From contig OX638330.1 of assembly GCA_951812725.1 (NCBI GenBank), forward strand, positions 4,567,405 to 4,631,404: a stretch of 64,000 nucleotides of DNA. The letters are read 5' to 3'. Made by a program: the position numbers and the translations under genes. Shown here in pieces: positions 9,246-16,741 of the stretch. Position 1 is the first letter of the stretch, and the number at the start of each line of letters is the position of its first letter. The DNA is from an uncultured Caldilineaceae bacterium. Lineage in GTDB: Bacteria; Chloroflexota; Anaerolineae; Caldilineales; Caldilineaceae. The notes under the pieces are model-generated. The model ran no database searches. It saw nothing but the letters and a program-made list of their open reading frames with translations, and was not told where the DNA came from.

Positions 9246-9273
9246 GTCTGGTTGACATGAATGTCAACCAGAC
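9246..9273. terminator. Perfect 28-bp palindrome between convergent genes
   Basis: The arms GTCTGGTTGACAT and its exact complement flank a two-base spacer (GA). The palindrome overlaps the last codons of the minus-strand higA-like gene and lies 60 bp after the thermonuclease stop. No T-run follows on either strand, so it may be a bidirectional mRNA end or a protein-binding site rather than a classical terminator. Confidence 0.45.
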
Positions 9274-9551
9274 TTGGTAACCAGTGATGGCTCCTGCTTG
9301 CTACAGTTTTCCCTAGCCAGTTTGCGAGAATCGCATTCGATTTGGAGTCCGTGCCAGAATTCATCCGACTGACCGAAGAAGGCGGCAAAACGACTCGACA
9401 TGGCAGGAGTAATTGAACGCTTGCCTTGAACGATTTCGATAATCACGCTCGGCGAGACATCGATATCGTTAGCCATGGCCTTCTGCGAAATCCCCATAGG
9501 CATGAGGTATTCCTCCAAAAGGATTTCACCGGGTGTAATGAGTGTATTCAT
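9264..9551 (-). CDS. higA: HigA-family antitoxin (XRE helix-turn-helix)
   Basis: The 95-residue protein carries the VapI/HigA signature: ITPGEILLEEYLMPMGIS, then a helix-turn-helix (QKAMANDIDVSPSVIIEIVQG), then the conserved RFAAFFGQSDEFWHGLQ. It represses its operon and neutralises a HigB-type RNase. A higB gene would be expected just upstream on the minus strand, but 9552-9720 has stops in all useful frames and no clear HigB similarity. It is therefore an orphan antitoxin or plain regulator. Confidence 0.8.
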   Translation of the reverse strand: MNTLITPGEILLEEYLMPMGISQKAMANDIDVSPSVIIEIVQGKRSITPAMSSRFAAFFGQSDEFWHGLQIECDSRKLARENCSKQEPSLVTKSG

Positions 9552-9874
9552 AAGATTGTCGCCTGGATGTCAATTGCAGGTGCACCTAGGGCAAGTCTCA
9601 GGAAGAGGGTCAGCTTCTGACGATATTTTGGACAAGGGCGTTGAAAGCTGCAACCTGCTGGATGGAACGGCCCTCAATCAGAGGACAGATACCGAACGCG
9701 ACATATTATAGAACAGAAGAACGTCGGATCCCTTGCCGGCACTGCGCTGATCTCCTGGACACCAAAAACGCGACTTTCCCCGATTTGCGGCACCTGATAT
9801 GATAGATAGATAGTGCCAAACTTGTCCGCTATTCTCGCGAGATGGCGGCGCGTTCGTTATGTAAGGAGAGTTTT
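9552..9874. other. Intergenic stretch, no clear gene
   Basis: This lies between the divergent higA and the SH3b lipoprotein gene. No complete toxin gene is present. A short GATAGATAGATAG run lies near 9800, just ahead of the lipoprotein's likely promoter region. Otherwise nothing is recognised. Confidence 0.35.
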
Positions 9875-10930
9875 GTGCCGATGCGTAAGAAATCAACATT
9901 TACGCGATCTGTTCGCCATACCAGCGTGAAGAGATCGATCTTTCGTGCGCTGGCGCTGTGTGCCGGCGCGCTGTTTCTGGCCGGCTGCGGTCTGTTGACG
10001 GGGCCGGACGTAACGCCGACACCGACGCGCCCGATGGCGGCGGTTGTCCCCACGTTTACGTCGACGCCGGTGGGCGCCGCGGCCGCGCAGGAGTCTGGCG
10101 GGGGTACTGCTCAGCAGGTCGCGCCGGCGGCTACACAGCCACCGGCTCCGCAGGCTACCGATCCGCCTGCGCCCACCGATACGCCCGTGCCGACGGTGGC
10201 CCGTTTTACGGTCAAGACTGATCTGACCGCGATTAACGTCAACGTGCGCACAGGACCGAGCACTGCGTTCGGCATCATTGGCACCGTCGCCAGGGGCGCG
10301 CAGTTCGATATCAGCGGCAGAAATGTGGAGAACACGTGGTATCAGTTCTGTTGTGTCGCCGGCCAGACGGGGTGGATTTTCTCCTCTCTGGTAAATGTGG
10401 AGAACGCGCAGTTGATCACGCTGGCTGCGAACATCCCGGCCACGCCTGTTCCGCCCACGCCTACGCCGGTGCCGACGCAGGCGCCCACGCCAGTGCCCGC
10501 TCCTGTCAATGTAGACCACTGCGCCAGCATTGGCGGCGATGGCTGCAAGTTCTGGTTGCGGGATACTGATCCTGCAGACAATGGCGGAGGGGAATTGAAG
10601 CTTCTCGTTGGCTTTGTACATGGGTGGCGCAACGATGAGGTCCAGGTGCACGGCGGTTACTTTGTTGAAGTGCAGAAGGACGGGGTGCAAGTACATGGGT
10701 TTGATCACAACACGCGCGGCGGGAGGCATATCATAGAGGGGCCCAAAGGCCGTGTATACAATTACGACAAGAGTGTTTCTGCCAGCCAGTTGCCGGGTGG
10801 AAACGTTGCTGGGTCGTACACCATCTGGGTTAAAGACGGCAACGGTGAGCGAGACAGTCAGAACTATAGCTTCACTTTGCATGGAAACCAGGGTTTAGTT
10901 TGGCTGGTATTTGATCAGAGACCGAGATAG
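9875..10930 (+). CDS. SH3b-domain lipoprotein
   Basis: A signal peptide ends in a lipobox (FLAGC), so the protein is a membrane-anchored extracellular lipoprotein. A Thr/Pro/Ala-rich linker follows, then a bacterial SH3 domain (INVNVRTGPSTAFGIIGTV ... WYQFCCVAGQTGWIFSSLV), a second TPTPVPTQ linker and a C-terminal domain of about 140 residues that I do not recognise. That domain is rich in His and aromatic residues. SH3b domains usually bind cell-wall material. The start is put at GTG 9875, 5-6 bases after AAGGAGAG; an ATG follows at 9881. Confidence 0.75.
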   Translation: MPMRKKSTFTRSVRHTSVKRSIFRALALCAGALFLAGCGLLTGPDVTPTPTRPMAAVVPTFTSTPVGAAAAQESGGGTAQQVAPAATQPPAPQATDPPAPTDTPVPTVARFTVKTDLTAINVNVRTGPSTAFGIIGTVARGAQFDISGRNVENTWYQFCCVAGQTGWIFSSLVNVENAQLITLAANIPATPVPPTPTPVPTQAPTPVPAPVNVDHCASIGGDGCKFWLRDTDPADNGGGELKLLVGFVHGWRNDEVQVHGGYFVEVQKDGVQVHGFDHNTRGGRHIIEGPKGRVYNYDKSVSASQLPGGNVAGSYTIWVKDGNGERDSQNYSFTLHGNQGLVWLVFDQRPR

Positions 10931-10942
10931 GGAGGCGGGGCG

Positions 10943-12361
10943 ATTACGACAGGCGTTGCACGGCAGCGGCTGCCCACGCTGACCAAGGCAATTTATGGGC
11001 TGGGTGATTGGGGCGCGGCGTCGGCTTCGACGGCGCGTACCCTGTTCTGGCTCTACTTCACGGTCAGCGTCGTGGGGGTGGACGTGGGTCTGGCCGGTGT
11101 TGCCTTCATCATCGGCCGCTTCTGGGACGGCGTCAACGATCCGCTGATCGGCATCCTCAGCGACCGCTTTCGCAGCCGTTGGGGGCGGCGGCGGCCGTTC
11201 ATGCTGCTGGGCGCGCTGCCCTTCGGCTTGGGCTTCTTCCTCATGTTCAGCCCGCCCCCATTCGAGGGGAATGTGGCTGCCGCCCTCTACTACGCGGTCG
11301 TCTTCATCCTCTATGACACGGCGTTTACGATCGTCAACGCGCCCTACGCAGCCCTGACCGCGGAACTGACCGAAGATTATGACGAACGGGCCAGCCTGGC
11401 CGGTTGGCGCATGGGTAACTCGATCTTTGTTGCCCTGCTGACGGCCGGGCTGTTCAAGTTGCTGGCGGAGGGACTCTTCGCGGGCTGGTTCGATGGGCCG
11501 GATGCGCTGCGCAACGGCTACGCGGTGGCGGGCGCGCTGTGGGGGCTGATCATCGCGGGGTCGCCGCTGCTGGTGGTGGCCTTCATCCGGGAGCCGGAAA
11601 GGGAGCTGCCGAAGGAGGAGGGCAGGCTTAACTTCATTCAGATCACCAAAGAGGTGTTTGCCAACCGGCCGTTCCGCATCGGGGCCGCGATCTACGTGCT
11701 GGCGTTCAGCGCGGTCGACATTATCACTTCCGTGTTCGTCTGGTTCCTCATCTACTACATGCAGCTGAAGCCGCCGTTCGACAGCCTGGTGCTGGCGGCT
11801 GTGCTGGGCGTCGCGTTCCTCTCGATGCCGCTGACGGTGCGACTGATGCAGCGGTACGGCAAGAGCAAAACGTATATTCGCATGATGGTCTTCTGGGCGG
11901 CGGTGATGGCGGTCATCAGCCTGCTGCCGCCGGGGAATGCGCCGCTGGTGTTGATTGCGGCGGCTGTTGCCGGAATCGGGTATGGCGCGGCCAACGCCAC
12001 CCCCTGGGCGATCGTGGCGGACATCATCGAAGAGGACGAATGGCACAGCGGTCAACGCCGAGAGGGCGTTTACTCGGCCTATCTGGTCACGTTCCGCAAG
12101 ATCGCCACGGCGTTCGCGGTCGGCTTCATCGTGCCGCAGGTCCTGAGCGCTACCGGCTTCATTGAAGGCGCGGCGGAAACGCAGCCGGCGGCGGCTGTGC
12201 TGGCTTTGCGCATCTTCATGGGCGCGGTGCCGGCCGTTTTGCTGGTCCTGTCGATGTTCGCGGCGGCGCGCTATCCTCTGGACCGGGCGGCGCATGATGA
12301 ATTGCGGCGCAAGCTGGCCCTGCGGCGGGCGGAGGAAGGAACTGCGGGGGCCAAGGGCTAG
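10943..12361 (+). CDS. MFS transporter, GPH (sugar:cation symporter) type
   Basis: A polytopic membrane protein with about 12 helices. It has the family's N-terminus (LPTLTKAIYGLGDWGAAS) and cytoplasmic motif RFWDGVNDPLIGILSDRF. GPH carriers import glycosides, pentosides or hexuronides with Na+ or H+. The frame is open from 10931. GTG at 11072 would delete the first helix, so the true start lies upstream. The best candidate is ATT at 10943, seven bases after GGAGG (10931-10935); no ATG, GTG or TTG exists in between at a suitable place. The gene starts only 12 bp after the SH3b lipoprotein stop, so the two may be cotranscribed. Confidence 0.75.
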   Translation: MTTGVARQRLPTLTKAIYGLGDWGAASASTARTLFWLYFTVSVVGVDVGLAGVAFIIGRFWDGVNDPLIGILSDRFRSRWGRRRPFMLLGALPFGLGFFLMFSPPPFEGNVAAALYYAVVFILYDTAFTIVNAPYAALTAELTEDYDERASLAGWRMGNSIFVALLTAGLFKLLAEGLFAGWFDGPDALRNGYAVAGALWGLIIAGSPLLVVAFIREPERELPKEEGRLNFIQITKEVFANRPFRIGAAIYVLAFSAVDIITSVFVWFLIYYMQLKPPFDSLVLAAVLGVAFLSMPLTVRLMQRYGKSKTYIRMMVFWAAVMAVISLLPPGNAPLVLIAAAVAGIGYGAANATPWAIVADIIEEDEWHSGQRREGVYSAYLVTFRKIATAFAVGFIVPQVLSATGFIEGAAETQPAAAVLALRIFMGAVPAVLLVLSMFAAARYPLDRAAHDELRRKLALRRAEEGTAGAKG

Positions 12362-12377
12362 GGAACTGCAGTTTTTA

Positions 12378-13581
12378 ATGTAAGTTCAATTTGATATCAA
12401 GAGTTTTTCGTACTCTGGGTTGAGTTCAAATTTAGGCCATAGACGCGTTACGACCTGGAATGGATGGGCATTGATACGGTCGATGAAGGCTTTGCAGGCA
12501 TCGAATAGTTGACGCATGGATTGATGGCAGTGGTTGTGCGTGACTTCTTCTCGCATCCAGCGCCAGAGATTTTCGATCGGATTGAGGTCGGGACTATAGG
12601 CAGGCAGCGGGATGAGAGTGAGACCGAGTTTGGCGGCAGCAGCCTGAACGGACTTTGCTCGATGCCAGGTGGCGCCGTCCCAGATGATGACGACTGCGCC
12701 CGGTTCATCCGCCAGCCATTCAACCATGCGCTGCAAGAACTGAATCGTGTGTTCTTTGTTACAGTTGCCCTCGTTCCAGATGAAACACTGTCCGGCGCCG
12801 AAATCGTAGGCGCCATACCAGTTAATGCGATCAGAGAGCGGAGCAGAGTCACTCATACGCCAAGCAATCTTGTTCTTTGCGGTCCAGGTGTAGCCCAAAT
12901 CCATATCGCGGTGGATGTGGGCTTCATCAATATAGATCAAACGGCGTTCCTGGCGACAGAGTTGCTCATACAACCTTTGAAAGCGTTCCATAAAGGCCGC
13001 ACGTTTCTGTGGGTCGGCTTTCTTGAGCACTTTTTGGCACTTTTTCCAGCGCAACTGCGCTGCTTGCACAATCCGGTGCAGCGTGCTGCGAGCGGGGTTG
13101 CAATCCATGACTTGCTTGAGCCAGCGCCGCAGCTTTTTCAACGTCCAACCATGACCGGGCAGGCCATGCTCTACAGGTTCCGTCTCACAGATTACGCTGA
13201 CGAGTTGCTTGACCTGCTCCGGGCTAAAAAAGGGCGACGTCCACCCGTATGACGATAGAACACGGCCTTGGGCCCAAACTGATTGTAGCGATGTACCCAA
13301 TTCAAGACTGTCTCTTTGGTGCGTCCGATTTCCCGCGCCCAAGCACAGGCACTCGTTTGCTTATTTGCGATCATATACAACGCCAGAAAACGTTCCCGGC
13401 TGCGGGCATCTTTGGCTTCCACCGACAACACCCGCAAGTCAGCCAGCGTCTGTCCCCATTTTTCCATATCCGGTCGAACCATCTTTGCTTCCTTTCCTTA
13501 CATAAAGCGAGTCTGTCAGATGGTTCTACCACAACATACGCACCCTTGACCAATACTCTTGATCTCATTTGGGATCTACAT
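12378..13581 (-). mobile_element. Complete IS630-family insertion sequence
   Basis: A 1,204-bp element with imperfect ~29-bp terminal inverted repeats that begin ATGTA and share ATCAAGAGT at the inner end. It is flanked by the TA dinucleotide on both sides (12376-12377 and 13582-13583), the hallmark of IS630/Tc1-type insertion. The flanks rejoin to GCAGTTTTTAGTAGTC, an interspersed repeat module that is uninterrupted at 44811. It encodes one transposase through a probable frameshift. Confidence 0.9.
12386..13482 (-). CDS. IS630-family transposase, two frames joined by a -1 frameshift
   Basis: Frame 1 (from 13482) encodes a helix-turn-helix N-terminus (ACAWAREIGRTKETVLNWV). Frame 2 (down to 12386) encodes the DDE catalytic domain: YIDEAHIH (Asp), IIWDGATWHRAKS (Asp) and SPDLNPIENLWRWMREEV (Glu). 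The frames overlap by 150 bp. They meet at a T TTT TTA heptamer (13225-13231 read on the minus strand), a canonical -1 slippery site. Slipping there yields a seamless product of 365 residues, normal for the family. The catalytic triad is intact, so the element may be active. Confidence 0.85.
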
Positions 13582-13583
13582 TA

Positions 13584-13922
13584 GTAGTCGGTTTTTAGTT
13601 TTTAGTGAACTGCGAACGGAAGTGGTCCGTGGCATGAGAGGGCAAGTAGGGGTGGAGACACTGCTGGCCAGACACGTTGCTGGAGCCGCACGGCTGGAAT
13701 GAGCACACAAGGTCGGTGAGCGATGGTTTTGGAGGGGGGCGTTGCGGGGGCGCAGCCCCTGCACAAGGGAGGGCCGAAGGCCCGACCGCCCAAAATACAA
13801 CAAAGTGGGGGGAAAGAACACTTGTGCTCCCCTCATTCAGGACCGCAGATTAGTTGTGGCTGAGTAGTTTCGTTTTTCGTTCTTAGTGAACGGCAGTTGT
13901 CGGTAGGTCCCAGGCACTGAAT
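13584..13922. repeat. Interspersed repeat copy B (core 13708-13794)
   Basis: This begins with the right half of the IS-split GCAGTTTTTAGTAGTC module and continues with CAGACACGTTGCTGGAG and the hairpin module (GGGGGCGCAGCCCC and GGGCCGAAGGCCC). The order of sub-modules is the same as in copies C and D. The gap up to murA has no gene. Confidence 0.85.
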
Positions 13923-15239
13923 TCAGGCGTCTGTGCGTTCAATGCGGGCGCCGAGCGCGCGCAGCTTTTCGTCCACGCGTTGGTATCCCCGATCGATCTG
14001 TTCGATATTGCCTATGATTGTGCGTCCCTCGGCGCTGAGCGCGGCGAGGACGAGCGCCATGCCGGCACGGATGTCGGGGCTGCTGACCTGCTGGCCGACG
14101 AGCCGGGAGGGGCCGACGACGACAACGCGGTGGGGGTCGCAGACGATGATCTGCGCGCCCATGGCGACCAGTTTGTCGACGAAGTAGAGGCGGCTTTCGA
14201 ACATCTTCTCGTGGATGAGGACGGTGCCCTGGGCCTGGCTGGCGACGACAACGGCCATGCTCATCACGTCGGGTGGGAAGGCGGGCCAGGGCGCGTCGTC
14301 GATTTTGGGAATGGCGCCGCCGAAGTCGGGCCGAACGCGGAGGGTCTGTTCGTCGGGGAGGACGAGCGTGTAGCCGGTGCGCGCGGCCTGGGGGTCCTCC
14401 TGCAGATCCATGCGCACGCCAAGCCGCTGACAGAAGACCATTTCCAGCATACGCAGATGATCGGGGGCCACGTTGGCAATCCGCAACTGCCCGCGGGTGA
14501 TGGCGCCCAGACCGATGAAGCTGCCGACCTCCATGTAGTCCGGGCCGACGGTGGCGCTGGCGCCGGTGAGCCGTTCCTGGCCGTGGACGTGCAGCGTGTT
14601 GCTGCCGATTCCTTCGATGGGGCAGCCCATGGCGACCAGCAGGTGGCACAGTTCCTGGACGTGCGGTTCGCTGGCGGTGTTGCGCAGGATGGTCGTGCCC
14701 TGGGCCAGGGAGGCGGCCATGACCGCGTTCTGGGTGGCGGTCACGGATGCCTCGTCGAGGAGGATATCGGCGGCTTGGAGTCTGCCGGGCGCTTTGAGCT
14801 CGAAGCGGCCGCTGTTGGGGTGGACGACGGCGGCGCCCAGCTGGTCGAAGACTAAGAGGTGGGTGTCGATACGGCGGCGGCCGATATCGTCGCCGCCGGC
14901 CGCGCCTCCGACCTGGAATGCGCCGCGCCGGGCCAGGAGCGGCCCCATCAGGTTCAGCCCGCCGCGGATGCGGCTGAACAGACGGGCGTCAGGCGCGTGG
15001 CTGTGCAGCTTGTCGGCGCGCAGCGTCAGCTGGCTGCCCTCTTTGCTCACGTATACGCCCAGCCCCTCCAGAATTGCCAGCATCGCGTCAACGTCATCGA
15101 TTTGCGGGACATTATCCAGGGTGACTGTCTCGTCGGTGAGCAGGGATGCGGCGATGAGGGGAAAGGCGGCGTTCTTGTTGCCGCTGACGCTGACGGTCCC
15201 CTCGATGGGGTGGCCGCCCTCGATGGCAAATGAGGCCAT
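13923..15239 (-). CDS. murA: UDP-GlcNAc 1-carboxyvinyltransferase, Cys-to-Asp form
   Basis: This is the first committed step of peptidoglycan synthesis: transfer of enolpyruvate from PEP to UDP-GlcNAc. The two-domain EPSP-synthase-like fold is supported by SGNKNAAFPLIAASLLTDE at the start and IRAGMALVLAALSAEG with IDRGYQRVDEKLRALGA at the end. The length (438) is usual. The active loop reads AGGDDIGRRRIDTHL where most bacteria have PGGCxIGxRPxDLH, so Asp117 replaces the catalytic Cys. In Mycobacterium and Chlamydia this change gives intrinsic fosfomycin resistance, and the same is predicted here. It is a single gene flanked by repeats. Confidence 0.93.
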   Translation of the reverse strand: MASFAIEGGHPIEGTVSVSGNKNAAFPLIAASLLTDETVTLDNVPQIDDVDAMLAILEGLGVYVSKEGSQLTLRADKLHSHAPDARLFSRIRGGLNLMGPLLARRGAFQVGGAAGGDDIGRRRIDTHLLVFDQLGAAVVHPNSGRFELKAPGRLQAADILLDEASVTATQNAVMAASLAQGTTILRNTASEPHVQELCHLLVAMGCPIEGIGSNTLHVHGQERLTGASATVGPDYMEVGSFIGLGAITRGQLRIANVAPDHLRMLEMVFCQRLGVRMDLQEDPQAARTGYTLVLPDEQTLRVRPDFGGAIPKIDDAPWPAFPPDVMSMAVVVASQAQGTVLIHEKMFESRLYFVDKLVAMGAQIIVCDPHRVVVVGPSRLVGQQVSSPDIRAGMALVLAALSAEGRTIIGNIEQIDRGYQRVDEKLRALGARIERTDA

Positions 15240-15600
15240 GCTTACTCCTTGGGTCGTTGAACAGTTCGGATTTTGCTACAGCTGATCCACGCGGGACAGG
15301 GGGCAACCCCACGATTACGGTTCGCGAACACGAGGAAAAACCGGCCGTGTCCGCAGCCATTGGCATGGTCCATACCCCAGTCAAGCGGATCACAAGTCAA
15401 TCCATTGTAGACCGGTCTACCATTCCCGTCTAATCCGTTTACGGGGCTGTTTGCGGTGTGAAGTGGTGGGGTCAGTGGGCCGCTGTCGTTCGTGAATTGC
15501 AGGCATATGTGATAAAATAAGGAAGGTAGATTTTGCCGCAGAAGCGCCATTTCAAGGCCGTTTTTGAGATGGGTTTGTCAGCCAAAATCGGGACTTTTCC
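15240..15600. other. Intergenic stretch between divergent murA and a membrane protein gene
   Basis: This must hold both divergent promoters. I see no gene, repeat copy or clear terminator in it. Confidence 0.35.
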
Positions 15601-16566
15601 GTGGGAATCATTGACAGTATTTCAACCGGCTACCGCTTTGTCAGCCAGCGGCCAGGCCTGCTGCTGTTGCCGCTGCTGCTGGACGCGCTGTTGTGGGTGC
15701 TGCCCCGCTGGAGCATCAGCCCGCTGCTGGCGAGATTGGCTGATTTCTACACGGGGTTGGCCGAGGATCCGCAGCTGGCGGCGGGGAGTCCGTTTGACCT
15801 GACGCAGATGAGCGAGTTGCTGGACGCGGTTGGGCAGACGAGCAATCTGGCGCAGTTTCTGGTCAACAGCCTTCTGTACCATGTGCCGAGCCTGCTGGCG
15901 ACGTTGCCCGGGATAAAGGGAGGCCATCCCAGCGTCGAGGTCGAATCGATCGGCGTTGCGGGCCTGCTGTCTTTGCTCTTTGGTCTGGCCGGTCTGCTGA
16001 TTGGCGCGACGTATATGAATCTGCTGGCTCAGAATCTGCCGATCGGCGAGGGCCAGAAGGCGCTCTCGGTCAACATTTTGGCGGCCCGCATCGTCCGCCA
16101 CTGGCTGCGCACACTCGGTTTCCTGGTTTTCGTAACGCTCGGGCTGATGATGATCTACATTCCCGGGGTGATAGGGGTTACGGTACTGGCGCTGATCAGC
16201 CCGGTTTTGGGTTCAGGGGCGTTGTTCCTGTTCGTCGGCCTGGTTTTGGTGGTTCTACTCTATCTGTATTTTGTGACTACTGCATTGGTGCTGGACGATT
16301 TGGCGATTGGGCACGCGGTGCGCCGCAGCATCCATCTGGTGCGGAAGAACTTCTGGATCACGGTCGGGTTTGTCCTGCTGACAACGTTGATTTCGACGGG
16401 CATGGGGCTGCTATTTCGCCAGGTCACACAGTGGCATACGCTGGGCGTGGCATTAGCCACGTTGGGGAACACGTTCATCGGCACGGGGTTGGCGATGTCA
16501 TTGCTTGTCTTTTACCGAACGCGCATTCTGGCGATGCAACAACAAGAAACGGAAGGTCTTGCCTGA
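15601..16566 (+). CDS. Uncharacterised polytopic membrane protein
   Basis: The 321-residue protein has about six hydrophobic segments: near residues 20-38, 118-140, 170-195, 198-230, 250-270 and 278-305. A loop of about 70 polar residues follows the first. An IRHAVRRSIHLVRKNFW-like segment (AIGHAVRRSIHLVRKNFW) before the fifth helix is typical of a broad family of bacterial membrane proteins of unknown role. The start is a GTG; no strong ribosome binding site precedes it. It lies 175 bp upstream of gyrB on the same strand. I cannot assign a function. Confidence 0.7.
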   Translation: MGIIDSISTGYRFVSQRPGLLLLPLLLDALLWVLPRWSISPLLARLADFYTGLAEDPQLAAGSPFDLTQMSELLDAVGQTSNLAQFLVNSLLYHVPSLLATLPGIKGGHPSVEVESIGVAGLLSLLFGLAGLLIGATYMNLLAQNLPIGEGQKALSVNILAARIVRHWLRTLGFLVFVTLGLMMIYIPGVIGVTVLALISPVLGSGALFLFVGLVLVVLLYLYFVTTALVLDDLAIGHAVRRSIHLVRKNFWITVGFVLLTTLISTGMGLLFRQVTQWHTLGVALATLGNTFIGTGLAMSLLVFYRTRILAMQQQETEGLA

Positions 16567-16741
16567 CACTATGTCGGCATGAGCATAGAGTTGCGGATGT
16601 AAGCCGATTTTCGATCGGCAAACGCCAGCCGATCCGGCTTGATGGAGTGTTCGGGCCGGATGACCGCAACCGGCGATAGCTTAACGAGGTCGAATGCGCA
16701 GTTGTGGGCAGCGGCCTTGTCTGAAATGAGCGGAGGAATCA

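Noticed and set aside
9552..9720. Possible higB upstream of higA
   Set aside because: Stops in every frame, and only vague residue similarity that does not continue into the conserved HigB C-terminus.
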